Source of the DNA: Prinia subflava
Taxonomy: Eukaryota; Chordata; Aves; Passeriformes; Cisticolidae
NCBI RefSeq assembly: GCF_021018805.1
Contig: NC_086247.1
Location: forward strand, 2,681,501 to 2,745,500
Reading direction: 5' to 3'
DNA length: 64,000 nucleotides
This document shows, piece after piece, positions 12,801 to 26,047 of the stretch. Under the pieces are notes generated by a model. That model was not told the origin of the DNA. It made no database searches and saw only the letters and a program-made list of their open reading frames with translations. Position 1 is the first letter of the stretch; every line of letters starts with the position of its first letter. The translations under genes were made by a program, and so were the position numbers.

Positions 12801-15800
12801 AAGAAATAGGTAATTCTATGATCTAATATAATCACATATTATGGCTTTCTTAATTAAATGCTGATTTCATGGATACTTTAGTTTATTGTGACAACAGATG
12901 GCGGGTTTTAGAAATGGTTCATTGACTTGAGCTGTCAGATCTTAGCAAGCTCACACCTATAGGCAGGTGTCTGCTCACCTGGGGATTGTCTGATGTTTAT
13001 ATGCAGCCATTTGTATATTTTTTTCAGCATTTAAAGAGGTTCTGCTTGATCCATAAATGTCTGAGGGCATGGGGAAGATGCACGCTATTTGTGATGATTG
13101 GTATTTTCCTTCAGTAGAGGGTTCAGGTTATTTTGTGGGTTTGTTTGTTGGGTTTTTTAGGGACTGGAGTGATTTTTAGTTCAATTTACTTGTCACAGCT
13201 GTGATTACTCAATATGCAAAACAACAATGAACAGATTATTTTTAATCCTTTTTTAATCATTTTCCACTATTTCATTTTTTTTGCTTTTAACAATTGGCTG
13301 CACAGCCTGAGCTGTGTGTATGGTGGAACATTTAACTCTGGCTTTTGAAATCCAGATTGATGAGAGCAAGAACAAACAAGCAAAAAAATAATAAAAAATG
13401 CAATCCTTTGTTTCCTGTAAAGCCTTAAGACTTGCTCCACAGCTATTCCAATCCAAATTTTATTCAGAGGAGAAGTTTTAAGAAAAAAAATATTCTGTAC
13501 ATCTGTGGTACTGGAATGTGATAAAACAATTCCTCTGAAATATCTTCCACCTCATGCCTACGTGTAAACCAAAGTAATTTTATTATTAAACAATTTGTTG
13601 TAATGTCTTTAAAGTGCTGTAATACAGAATGACTGATTTGGTTTTCAAGGAGTGAAAACAGAGGAGCCCTGAGCACACTAACAAAGTGTGTGACGTGGAC
13701 AATATTTCAAATGTTGTTGGCATCTCCCTTTTTAAAGATCTAGGAACAAATGTCCAAGTTATTTTGGCCATCCAGTCTCCAAGCACCTCTGTAAGAGGAA
13801 AAACAGGAATGCTTGGATAAGGAAGGACAGTCAAGCCTGTTCCCATCCCTCTGCTTGTTCCCAGTCTCCAGGTTTGTCCTCTGACAGGAGCATTACTGCA
13901 CTTGCTGGGTGTAGAGCACTCCTTAATGGGATAATTAGGGGATGCTTGATTTAAACACACTAAAAAAGGCCTGCTGACATTTATTTACTTATTTATTTTT
14001 GTGCTTTATTCATTTCTTTGCTTTGATAAATAACCTGACTTGTCTGAAAATGCGTAAACTTAAAGCTCGTATTTCTGCAATACTTCTAGGGTGTCCCTGC
14101 CCCATTATGGTTCCTATTGGTTTTATTCCTCAGATAAAAACCTCTATTATTGCCAAATACTTTGTTCTGTAAATTTACATTTCAAGAAACAAACAAAATA
14201 AATTATATTATAATGTGGCTACAAATGTTCTGTAAAATTAATTTGCTTTACCCTTCACCCTGGGGAAGTAGCCAGGCTTAAATTTGCTCTTTGACTCGAG
14301 TTCTTGACTAAAGCCTGTGTTTCTGGCTAAAATATTACAAGTGAACTTCCAGGCTTAAAATAATTCATCACAGCCTGAGCATTTGGTTTAGCACATACCT
14401 AAATTTATCTCCACCCTGCCTCCCTTTCAGGGATGTCCGAGCTCCTGGTATTTATTACGGTTTTAGTCAGCAATCCTTTGAATAGCAAAACAAGGTGTGT
14501 AAAACTCCCACAGTGTTTGCTTCTCCGGGGCAGCAGCTGTGCCAGAAGCAGCTGCAATAGTGGCAGGAACGAGAGAGATTGCTGGGAGGTGTTTTGGTCA
14601 CTGTCAGGATCTTTATTTCACTTCCAAAGCGGGGCTGTCTCTCAGGGCAGGTCTGTAGCAGCCCTCTGGGGACTGGAGGATCCAGCAGATCAATCCCATC
14701 AGTTTTCCTGGCAATGTGTCCCTGGCATCTTCCAGTCATCCCAGCCTTGCAAGACCACAGGGCTGTGCATTTTGTTATTCCCCAAAACTTATTGGAGGCA
14801 AAAGGGAGCACAATAGGTTTTTTTTTTTAGTCCAGTTTTATTGTTTTATTGCTAGTCTAGTGAATGTTTTCACACTTTTACTGTCCACGTTATCTAATGT
14901 CTACAGTTCATTAATCAAGAAAAGAGTTGAAATTGTTATTGCTGGTACTTTTGTTTTGTTGGTTCCCAGATATTCAGGTTTTCTGTCCTTTTCTGTCTCT
15001 AAAAAGTCCTTACCTTCCCCAGAGTTCTTACCTGGTTCACAGGGCTGCACTGCTGCTGTGAGCAGTGATGAACCATGTGAGTTGTGTTACGGACTGGGAT
15101 TGCTGCTGCTCTCCTGTGCTTGCACTCACCCACACCTCATCTTAATCCAGGCTTCACACAGAGTAGTTACCTGTTATTTCCATGAGCTGACGCAAAACCA
15201 GAGCAGATTTGGTCAGAGGCAATCATCCAGACCATTGTCACTGCAGCTGAAATAAGCTCAGAGGAGCTCAGGTCACGACAAGTTCAGACCAGTCCTTGAG
15301 ACCCTGCACTGTCAGGTCAGGCCAAAAACTGTGGCCTTTTGCTAAATGATGGCAAAATCATATTTTCTGACTACTTTTCTGGTCTCACCAGCAAGCAGAA
15401 ACAACAAATTTTGATGTGACTAATAATAAAAAAAGGGGCAAGCCAGGTTGTCCCAGAAAACAGGATTGAGGCTAATTTTGAGACTGTGTTAAGTGCTAAG
15501 GTCAGTGTGATAAATGACTCTGTGTTATGCCCAGTCCTCCCAGATTTGGGAAATGATTTTGCAATAGGGAATGAATGATGGTGAGTGACCAATGCATCCC
15601 AAAGTAGAAATTACTTTTGAGGACCAAACCTTATAGTTCTAAAAAGGAACAGTCCTGGTGACAGGTTTGGAGTGCAGCCCCTCTTTTCAGGGTTGTTCAC
15701 TCAATCTGAGAACAAGCAACAAAATAACAGAAGGTCTTCTATAGGTTTTTATATTGGCAAAACCTCTTCTTCTTCTTCAAGTGGGTATAAAGAATATTGA

Positions 15801-16340
15801 ATATTTGCACAGGTGTGTGTCCCTGAACAAAAAGAAGGATGTGCTCTAGAGAAAGAGTGTTGAGCACTTGCATAGTTTAATTAAAGCTGGATTTATTTCT
15901 GGTTTTTAACTGGTGGTGTAGGCAGTGGCCACTGTTTTTTCATGCCTGATAAGTTTGAAATTACTCCCATTAAAGGGAAATATCAAACAGAAAACAGCAG
16001 CTCTGTCATTTTTCCATGCAAAGATTCTCTTCATCCTGCCTGTTCTCCTCTTAGTAAAACATTTTCCCATCCAAAGGATTGCTCATGTGCAACTTTTAGT
16101 AACACAAATTTAACTTGGTTTATACCCACCTTTTTGCTGTTCATTCAATTTTGTGCTTTTGCTTGTTATGTCCCATCTTCGCAGACTGGATTTTGCTTTG
16201 CTTTTGTGAGTGGCAAACAGACGTAAACTGGTGGAGATGATTGATGGGGGTATCTGGGTTTTGGGCAGGATAATGCTCCTCTCCTTTTCACAGCTTCTAA
16301 TTCACCCCTTCTTTTTTTTATTATTTTTGTGTACAGGAGG
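12801..16340. other. Unassigned sequence
   Basis: About 3.5 kb with no exon or transposon that I recognise. ORFs at 14433-14816 and 14716-15255 show no coding signature. Confidence 0.4.
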
Positions 16341-16515
16341 GTGTTGGGGTTTGTTTGTTTATTTGTTTGAGATGGGTTTCAGGGGTTTTTCATTGGTTCT
16401 GTTGGGTTGGTTTGAGTTTGGTTTTGTTTGTTTGTTTGTTTGTTTTTGGTTTGGTTGGTTGGTTGGTTTTTGGTTTGGTTTGGTTTGATTTGGGTTGGTT
16501 TGGTTTGTTTTTTTA
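16341..16515 (+). repeat. T/G low-complexity tract (GTTT/GGTTT)
   Basis: Runs of GTTT, GGTT and GGTTT units with almost no C on the + strand. Overlapping ORFs here (F, G, V, W-rich, or N, K, P, Q-rich on the other strand) are compositional artefacts. Confidence 0.92.
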
Positions 16516-18540
16516 CCTTCTGGGAGTCTCTTGTAGTTTCCTTCATTTTTTGGTGCTTTTTCCAATTCCTTCTGCATTTCTTGATTTACCTCAAAAGATC
16601 TTCCACTGTCCTGCCCTTTGTCTTTTGATTGTCCTGGCACTGAACTAAACTATTGGGCAATGATTAAACTAATGAGAGTTAAAACATTTTGTCTTTCTCT
16701 GCCTGTCAGGGTGGTATTCAAATGCCCTATTATCATCTGCACACACTGAATCCTAAATTTCACATAAAAATACAATTTGTTAATTAAACTTTCTCCATCA
16801 TGAACATTGAATTAATGCTCGTGGCTCATGACTTGTCTGAGGACAGCCTTGGTGGTGATCAGTCACTGGGATTGCAGATGGGTTTGTTGGGGCTGACCTC
16901 CACCATCCAGTCTTTGAGGGAGATGGGAGGAAAAGGATTTTATTTTCCCCCAGGGGCTATTTCATAGCCAAGTGTGAGCTAATGTGGTGTCCAAATGGGA
17001 GCTCTGGTGTGTGTGCACAGAAGACAAAAATGCTGGGGCTCACCTCTGGGGAGGAGGGAAGAGGGACCCTCCTGCAGCCCAGTGAGACTGTTTTCATTCC
17101 ATGAAAAATGCCTCCTAGGAAACCACCAGGATTGAAAACAGCCAGCCCCAGCCATGGGAATGCTTTTTTTTTTTACCTAAACAAGCCCTGGGAGCTGAAT
17201 GCAGCTCTTGGTGGAGCAAAGCTCATTTGATTTGAGGATCGTGCTGAGGATTCAAAGTGTTCAGAGTGGTGAATACAGCAAAGAAAAAAATCATCAGGGC
17301 TCAAGCAACCAACCATTCCCTCCACACATTCCCAGGCTGCCTCAAAACATCTCCCACCTCCTCCAAGGCTGTGACATGCCAGCAGGGGTGGACATAAACT
17401 TCATGGCTCATCCAGAACATCAAGATGTTGTGACCTTGCCTTGTGACTCTCCCTTCAGAGACCACACTGGAGGTCCCCAGTGGTGACATCCCTGCTCCTG
17501 CCTCACCACCTCCCTCACAGGGGACAAGGCAGTGAGGGGCACCTGCCAGCTTTGAAAATGAGTTTCCTCTGATGAGCCTCAAATCAGGGGTGGCTTTTCT
17601 TTTCCCTTTAATTTTCGTGTCCTAATGGAAAGGAGGAGTTGTGATGCTGTGTGTGACAGCAGCCTCAATGCTGGATTTGCAAAGCAAGTCAGAAAAGTAG
17701 CACTTTTTGGTCTGGGCGTATAAAATGAGGAGGAGGGTTGTGTGAGCAGACCAAGCTTAGGCTTTACCTTGTAAAGATGGGTTTTTCAGCACTGTGCTGC
17801 TCAGAGAGACCTGGCCTAGCTCAGTCTGGGTGTTGAAGAGTTGGCATCTTTTATCAGACCAAGTGTTAGAGTTGTAAAAATAGATAAGTTTTCTTCAGCT
17901 GCACAGGAACTCACTTGTAGGCCTAAAGCTTCTTCCAGCTCTACCACTTGTTTTGATGAAAAAAGGTTACCTCTGCCTAAAAATGTCCTACATTTGTTCT
18001 CAGACAAGAACAACTACAGCAATTTACTCTCTGTTACCTGGGGAAAGAAGGAAGATTCCAGGGTACTCTGGAAGAAAAAACTCCTTTTTCTGCAGGTGTT
18101 TGGGGCTGCTGTAATTCCTGGGTGAGACTGGACTGCAGAGCAGAAAATTTGCAAGCTGCTCTGCAGAGACATCCCTTCACTTGAAAATGCAACTTAAAGG
18201 GTGGAAAATCTAAGCAAGTTTTAGATTTTAAAGCTGTCTGCCTCTTTCCTCTGGCACTGGGTGGCTGAAGCCAAGAGGAGTGGGATAATAAACTACTGGA
18301 AAGAAAGGGTTGCTAGAGGGAGAAATGGAGATTGTCTCATGGTAAATGGCAGAGGGAAAAAAAATAGCAGCTAATCCTTGCTCTGTTGGGCAGAGAAAGC
18401 TGAGGTGTGTTTACAGAGAGTGGTGGCAATTGTAATAAGCAGTTTCAGGTATGAATCCTTCAGTCCAGCATCGCCAGGATATTGAATGGTGTAAGAAATA
18501 ATAATAACAACCATAGAAAGTCATCGTGTGCATCTCATGC
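16516..18540. other. Unassigned sequence
   Basis: No supported gene or transposon; a T-run occurs at 17165-17174. Confidence 0.4.
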
Positions 18541-20950
18541 AGCCCTTCCCTTCCCTTCCCTTCCCTTCCCTTCCCTTCCCTTCCCTTCCCTTCCCTTCCC
18601 TTCCCTTCCCTTCCCTTCCCTTCCCTTCCCTTCCCTTCCCTTCCCTTCCCTTCCCTTCCCTTCCCTTCCCTTCCCTTCCCTTCCCTTCCCTTCCCTTCCC
18701 TTCCCTTCCCTTCCCTTCCCTTCCCTTCCCTTCCCTTCCCTTCCCTTCCCTTCCCTTCCCTTCCCTTCCCTTCCCTTCCCTTCCCTTCCCTTCCCTTCCC
18801 TTCCCTTCCCTTCCCTTCCCTTCCCTTCCCTTCCCTTCCCTTCCCTTCCCTTCCCTTCCCTTCCCTTCCCTTCCCTTCCCTTCCCTTCCCGCACCTTCCC
18901 GCACCTTCCCGCACCTTCCCTTCCCGCACCTTCCCTTCCCTTCCCTTCCCGCACCTTCCCTTCCCGCACCTTCCCTTCCCGCACCTTCCCTTCCCGCACC
19001 TTCCCTTCCCTTCCCGCACCTTCCCTTCCCGCACCTTCCCTTCCCGCACCTTCCCTTCCCTTCCCTTCCCGCACCTTCCCTTCCCTTCCCTTCCCTTCCC
19101 GCACCTTCCCGCACCTTCCCTTCCCTTCCCTTCCCTTCCCTTCCCGCACCTTCCCTTCCCTTCCCTTCCCTTCCCGCACCTTCCCTTCCCTTCCCTTCCC
19201 TTCCCTTCCCTTCCCTTCCCTTCCCTTCCCTTCCCTTCCCTTCCCTTCCCTTCCCTTCCCTTCCCTTCCCTTCCCTTCCCTTCCCTTCCCTTCCCTTCCC
19301 TTCCCTTCCCTTCCCTTCCCTTCCCTTCCCTTCCCTTCCCTTCCCTTCCCTTCCCTTCCCTTCCCTTCCCTTCCCTTCCCTTCCCTTCCCTTCCCTTCCC
19401 TTCCCTTCCCTTCCCTTCCCTTCCCTTCCCTTCCCTTCCCTTCCCTTCCCTTCCCTTCCCTTCCCTTCCCTTCCCTTCCCTTCCCTTCCCTTCCCTTCCC
19501 TTCCCTTCCCTTCCCTTCCCTTCCCTTCCCTTCCCTTCCCTTCCCTTCCCTTCCCTTCCCGCACCTTCCCGCACCTTCCCTTCCCTTCCCGCACCTTCCC
19601 TTCCCTTCCCTTCCCTTCCCGCACCTTCCCTTCCCTTCCCGCACCTTCCCTTCCCTTCCCTTCCCGCACCTTCCCTTCCCTTCCCTTCCCTTCCCTTCCC
19701 TTCCCTTCCCTTCCCTTCCCTTCCCTTCCCTTCCCTTCCCTTCCCTTCCCTTCCCTTCCCTTCCCTTCCCTTCCCTTCCCTTCCCTTCCCTTCCCTTCCC
19801 TTCCCTTCCCTTCCCTTCCCTTCCCTTCCCTTCCCTTCCCTTCCCTTCCCTTCCCTTCCCTTCCCTTCCCTTCCCTTCCCTTCCCTTCCCTTCCCTTCCC
19901 TTCCCTTCCCTTCCCTTCCCTTCCCTTCCCTTCCCTTCCCTTCCCTTCCCTTCCCTTCCCTTCCCTTCCCTTCCCTTCCCTTCCCTTCCCTTCCCTTCCC
20001 TTCCCGCACCTTCCCGCACCTTCCCTTCCCTTCCCGCACCTTCCCTTCCCTTCCCTTCCCGCACCTTCCCGCACCTTCCCGCACCTTCCCGCACCTTCCC
20101 GCACCTTCCCGCACCTTCCCGCACCTTCCCTTCCCGCACCTTCCCTTCCCAAACCTTCCCTTCCCAAACCTTCCCTTCCCTTCCCAAACCTTCCCTTCCC
20201 TTCCCTTCCCAAACCTTCCCTTCCCTTCCCTTCCCTTCCCTTCCCTTCCCTTCCCTTCCCTTCCCTTCCCTTCCCTTCCCTTCCCTTCCCTTCCCTTCCC
20301 TTCCCTTCCCTTCCCTTCCCTTCCCAAACCTTCCCAAACCTTCCCTTCCCTTCCCTTCCCTTCCCTTCCCTTCCCTTCCCTTCCCTTCCCTTCCCTTCCC
20401 TTCCCTTCCCTTCCCTTCCCTTCCCTTCCCTTCCCTTCCCTTCCCTTCCCTTCCCTTCCCTTCCCTTCCCTTCCCTTCCCTTCCCTTCCCTTCCCTTCCC
20501 TTCCCTTCCCTTCCCTTCCCTTCCCTTCCCGCACCTTCCCTTCCCTTCCCGCACCTTCCCGCACCTTCCCTTCCCTTCCCGCACCTTCCCTTCCCTTCCC
20601 TTCCCTTCCCTTCCCTTCCCTTCCCTTCCCGCACCTTCCCGCACCTTCCCTTCCCGCACCTTCCCGCACCTTCCCTTCCCTTCCCGCACCTTCCCTTCCC
20701 TTCCCGCACCTTCCCTTCCCTTCCCTTCCCTTCCCTTCCCTTCCCGCACCTTCCCGCACTTTCCCTTCCCTTCCCTTCCCTTCCCTTCCCTTCCCTTCCC
20801 TTCCCGCACCTTCCCTTCCCTTCCCTTCCCTTCCCTTCCCTTCCCTTCCCTTCCCTTCCCTTCCCGCACCTTCCCTTCCCTTCCCTTCCCTTCCCGCACC
20901 TTCCCTTCCCGCACCTTCCCTTCCCGCACCTTCCCTTCCCTTCCCTTCCC
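18541..20950 (+). repeat. TTCCC pentanucleotide array with GCACC and AAACC variant units
   Basis: About 2.4 kb of (TTCCC)n on the + strand, (GGGAA)n on the other. Near-pure blocks alternate with clusters of a variant unit GCACC: about 16 copies in 18891-19170, 6 in 19561-19670, 11 in 20006-20140 and 17 in 20531-20930 (hand counts). A second variant, AAACC, occurs about six times, only within 20151-20340. Register is kept at five bases almost throughout. All six frames lack stops, so ORFs of about 800-930 codons appear (repeating FPSLP on +, GKGRE on -); these are not genes. Confidence 0.98.
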
Positions 20951-22984
20951 AACTGGATGACACAAAATCTTGTTTTTCAGCTGGCAAAATGTGGAGGTTT
21001 AGAGAAACAGTAAAAGAATTAAACCAGATCTGGAGATGTGCTTGGAAATGTGGAAAAACTGGAAGTGTTTGTGTTTGGTAGCTTATATTTCCTGTAGTTC
21101 TCCAAAAAGGCTTCTTCAGACAAAGGATTTGGTTTTCTGAGCCCCCAGGACAAGAAGGATGTGGAACTGTTGGGGCAATTTCAGAGGAGACCACAAAGCT
21201 GCTCCAAGGGCTGTAAAAACTCTGCTTTTAGACAAGCTGGGAGAGCTGGAGGTGTTCACAATTATTTTAATTCTCTCTTTAACTGAATCCTGGAAATATT
21301 TTTCTCTCTCCCACCCCTCCTAACCTCCCACAGGAGAGTGCAGGGGACAGGCAGAGCTATGAACAAGAGGAACTTAAGGAGTTGATCAGTCTGGTTTGTT
21401 CCTCACACTTTGTTTACTTCCATTATCCTGTATCACATTTTATTTACCTGTTGCCAGTTTTAACTTTTTTAGGGGGGGAATTCCATGGGTAGCATTTGCC
21501 TGGTTTGTGTATGAATGTCAAAATATGAACTCTCTAAAATACTATATTTGCTTAAAATAAGCAACCTAAAAAAAAAAAAAAAAAAAATTCAACAGAGAAG
21601 TTCTTTATCTGCATTGTGTGGGGGATTGAGAAACCCTACTGATGTTGCCAAAGCTATTTTAAGCTATGAGAACACAATACATTTGAAAGTTTAATTGCTT
21701 GCTGAATAATGTAAGCTGTCAAAATAAATACTCAAGGTCTTGCATAAAGGAGAACATTAGGGGAAAAAAATAAAAAAAAAGACAAAGCAGAAATGTGAAG
21801 TCAGTCAGAAGTGGAATCACAGTTCACCCCCAGCAATAGCAGCACCTTTATTTCAGCGTTCAGTAACTGCAGCAACAAAAAACCAGCAAAGGTTCCAGTG
21901 GTAACACTTTATTTTCTAGAGTATTTGTAAATATGTGGCTGGGTCCCACAAGTGCAACTGCTCAGAGATAATCTCCCTCTCCCAAAGAGGATGGGATTCA
22001 GGCTGCCTTTTCCTCTGACTAACCACAAGGAACAATTCAGCTCCATCAGCTCCAGCGTGCAGCTGATAAAAGCTCCCACCCCACAGAAGGCCGAGGGAAA
22101 AGGACTGGAGGGGTGGCTGTGGAAGCACTGGGATGGACAGGAGGCTTTAGGTCACAGATTTTGCCAGACAGGCAGCTTGAAAAATAAAACTGGTGCTTGG
22201 TTTAGTGTTATTTGTTGGTGCAATTTTTTTCCTGGTTTTACTGAACTTGAGGATGAGGTCTTGGTGCGTTTTCTTTCTAAATCGACAGGATTTATCAGCA
22301 GCATGTGAACTCTTCAAACCATCTCTTTTCAGAAGGAAGAATAATCTCTCCCTACCCCTGCAAAATCCAGGGAAACACAGACATCAAGGGGGGATTTTGT
22401 GGGGGTTTTTGACACATCAGTTTTGGCTGAGGTTGGTGAAGAAGCATAGCAGAGTTGGCAAGGATTGGTACTCTCAGCGAATGGGAAGTTGAGCTCAGAA
22501 ACATTTAGCATAAAAACTCCAGAATAACTGAACCATTTTCACCCTTGTTCTGCAGGTGGATTTGAATACCTCAGGTTTTGAGTGACATTAATCAAGATTC
22601 TTAAATTCCTTTAATTGGGTCGGTCTCGTGGCCTGTAGTAACAGTTTTTTAGCAGTAAGCTGTGCACTGTGAGATGTGTTGTGTTTCCTCATGTCCTGGT
22701 GCTGCCTGTGCAGCCACTTCCACTTTCTTCATTAGACCCAGGAAGGATAATTTGTCCGTGGAGGGGACAAAGATCCAGTGCTCCTCACTGCCTGCTGCAG
22801 GTGAAGAGGCACTATCAAGGTGTTAATCCCTGGCTACTGCGGAGGCAGAAGATGATTTCTGTGAAACTGAGCCCTCGTGAAGGATGTTCAGACAATCACA
22901 TACCTTGCAGAGCAATTTTGGGGCTGTGAGGGTGTCTGACCCTCGTGGTGAGGTGTGCATGGATTGTACAAGTGTAGTGTTACA
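20951..22984. other. Unassigned sequence with a poly(A) run
   Basis: Contains a 22-base A run near 21568-21589 and A-rich patches near 21763. No exon or named transposon recognised. Confidence 0.4.
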
Positions 22985-23580
22985 GAGTCAGAGAACCACA
23001 GTTCAGATGGGAAAAGAGATTTTAGATTATCAAGCCCAGCTGCCAAACCCAGCATCACCACTGTGGTCACCACTAAACCTCACGTCCTCATGTGCCACAT
23101 CCATCTCCAGGAGTGGTGGTCACTCCACCACTGCCCTGGGCTGCTTTTAACAATGACAACCCTTCTGTTAAGAAATTGTTCCTGATATCCAATCTAAACC
23201 TCTACTGGAACAACTTGAGGCTGTTTCTTCTCATCCTGTCACTTGTTACCTGGGAAAGTGACCCCCACCTGGCTGCGTCCTCCTGTCAGGGAGATGTGGA
23301 GAGGGATAAGGTCCCCCCTGAGCCTCCTTTTTTGCAGGCTGAGCCCTCCCAGCTCCCTCAGCTGCTCCAGACCCTTCTCCAGCTCCTTTGCCCTTCTCTG
23401 GACACACTCCAGCCCCTCAAAGTCCTTCTTGTCATGAGGGGCCCAGAATTGGACACAGCACTCGGGCTGTGCCCAGCACAGAGGGACAATCCCTGGTCCA
23501 CGCTGTTGCTGACACAGAATTCCAGGATGCCACTGGGATGTGGCTGGGATATCCTGTGTCTCCTCTGGCTTGTACAACCT
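22985..23580 (-). mobile_element. CR1 LINE fragment, reverse strand
   Basis: Complement of the CR1 3' end: opens 'cagagtcagagaaccacagt', then 'tgatatccaatctaaacctc', 'cacctggctgcgtcctcctg', 'aggctgagccctcccagctcc', 'gacacactccagcccctcaa' and 'cagaattggacacagcactc'. At about 600 bases it is one of the longest copies here. ORFs over it are broken. Confidence 0.9.
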
Positions 23581-26047
23581 GCTTCACTTTTCAAGGAAGA
23601 GGGTACTCGAAGGAGAAGGGTAAATGCCCAGGTGTCACCCTGGGGAAGAAATAAATGCTCCCTTGTCACCTAAAAACATCATTTATATTTCCCAAATCTC
23701 TCTGCTCCTCTCCCAGCACAGGCACACCTAAGAGGAGTTTTCCTCCACGGTCTGCTGAGTCTGAAAGGCAGGATAAGGAGTGTGACAGCTCTCTGCAAAG
23801 TTAACTGGAATCAAAACTGAGCATTTCTAATGGGTTTTCTCTGTGTTTGCTATCAGGCCTGATCCTCATAAGTGATTTCTCTTGTCAGCGCTAAGTGGCT
23901 GTGAAAATATTTCTACTGCAATTCAGAGCTGGCACAAAGACCAGGGAGTTCCCCCCAGGGGCTGGAGGAGCTGTGTTAGGCTGAGTCCTGCCCAGCAGCA
24001 GGTTCCTCTAGAGCCTGGCACAAAGTTGTTCCAAAAAGGAAACGATCTTAACCAGTTTTAAAACAGAGGTGCACATTGCAAAGCACTGCCCTGATGTGGG
24101 TCAAGAAACTCAGCAGGAATTCCCAGGAATGGCATTTCCCAATGACAATTCCCAATCCTGTTAAATGGTTTGACCACTTAACTGGTGAGCTTGGGGAAGG
24201 AAAATGAACTTTTTTGCCTCTCTGTATAACTCGGGAATTATGCAGCAGGACAGAGTGGAATATTTCCAGTGTTCACAATTTGTGGTTAAAGTATAAAAAA
24301 AGATCATGAGAAAACACAAGACATAATTGAGATCTATGAAAAAAAAAACAAAAAGAGGGTGTTTCTCAGTGAACCTTGAACACAGTCTGATTTTGGTTTT
24401 ATTTTTATTTGTTGTCTTAGAAATGAGTCTGAGAAGGGACTTGTTACAGAGTACAAGCCCCTTCAAAGGGGGAAAGTTCTTAAATCTATCAGGGAAATGA
24501 GTGAAAAAAGAGAGTAAGAAGCTGACACCAGAAAAAAATAAATAAAAAGATACAATTGACAAATAGATTTGAGTGTGCTTAACTGGGGGAACCCATCACC
24601 GAGGCTTTGCTCATGTTTGACTCCACTTGTGAAATGAAAGAGAGGTTGAGCAGGTGTCTCAGAGACTTTTGAACTGCATTTTGCTGAGGAGATGCTCCCA
24701 GAACAGGAGGAAATGCTCCCGCCCTGTGAAGAGGGGCAGAGGCTGGAGGTGAGGAGGTCTCCTCTCCTGCTGAGGGGGATCACACCTTGCAGCAGAAGTG
24801 TTTTCACTGAGCTGGTCACACAAAAATGCTCTTTAGTCAACCAAGACATAGAGCTGCCTTTATTTGATTGGAATACTCTCATTTGGGGACTGTATCCAGA
24901 TATATAAATTCCTTTATTTTATTACTTCCCTTTCTTTTTAATTTACAAAATTTCTAGTGTAAATCACTACATTGCTGAATGATGTAGTATTAGTTACAGA
25001 GCGTGGGCTAAATAATGGTTTTTGATGGTGAACTGAAGCCTTTTGAAGCCTTTTTCCCTCCTATCACCTTCTGATCACACACCACACCAACAATTGTGGT
25101 TTCCCACCTGGACTGAACTAAAAAACTGGATAATTCCAAATGTCTCTTTATGTTTCTGCTACTTCACAAATTGTCTGCAATGCCTCTTTGGATCTTCCTT
25201 TTTATTAGTCACAAGGTGGCCACGGGAAGCTGTATGTAAAGGATGGGACACAAATTTCAGGAGGATGAAGGATAGGCTGTAGGCAGGGAGCAGCTGGAAA
25301 TGAGTAAGAAAATTTGTAAAAAGACCAGAAAGGTGTATTCTGGAGAACCCTGCCCCCTTTTGTTCTCAGACATCTCGGGTTATAAATAGGAGATAATGGA
25401 ATGCAACGTCCTGCAGAAATCGTGAATAATGAGATGGATGATGTACAAGAGCAAGTGGAGGTCGCAGAGATAAACTGTAATAATGCCTGAATTTATTGGG
25501 GAGGGGAAAATGAGTTGGAAATGACTTTGGCTGGCTTCTTGTTTTAAATGGTAGGAAAACAAGGCATATAAATCCTGAAAAGCAAAAGTTCAATTCAAGA
25601 CACCGGTGCAAATCGAGAGTAATTCCATTAAAGGTAATGGAATTACGTCAGGGCAGGACCGGAGGTAAGTTCAGACCCAATTACATCCTGGTCCTAAAAT
25701 GAGATTTCGATATTGTTTGCCAGCATTTGTAGTGCAGTGAGAGCCCAAATGAGAGCATCACTTTGCTGTGCTGGGTGAACCTTCAGCTCCCACTGCCAAG
25801 GCACAGAAAACAGGAGAAAAGAAGCAGGAATTAGTTCTGAGTACGACAGAAAGAGGAACTGAAGAAGCCAAAATGTTAAAGCAGAAGTAACCTAGCTCAT
25901 TAATGCAGTTTTTAAATTTGTGCTTTTAAATTTGTGTTTTTAAATGTGTGTAAAAGGAAAAGCAAGTGCTGTGGTCTCTGTGGGAGCAGTGTGCACCTGG
26001 CCAGTGCTTTCAGTGTGGAGCAAAGCTTGTCCTTGGAGCCAACTGGG
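23581..26047. other. Unassigned sequence
   Basis: No supported gene or transposon. Holds a 12-bp perfect inverted repeat at 25619-25646, listed separately. Confidence 0.4.
25619..25646. repeat. Perfect 12-bp inverted repeat with 4-base loop
   Basis: Arms GTAATTCCATTA (25619-25630) and its exact complement at 25635-25646, loop AAGG. Could form a cruciform or RNA hairpin; the arm is short and AT-rich. Confidence 0.9.

Noticed and set aside
18541..20950. CRISPR-like regular repeat array
   Set aside because: Five-base tandem units with no unique spacers in vertebrate DNA.
18411..21194. Giant ORFs of 805-927 codons on both strands
   Set aside because: They exist only because the TTCCC repeat has no stop codon in any frame; the peptides are simple FPSLP or GKGRE repeats.
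23092..23673. 193-codon forward ORF
   Set aside because: Lies over a reverse CR1 fragment and is antisense noise.
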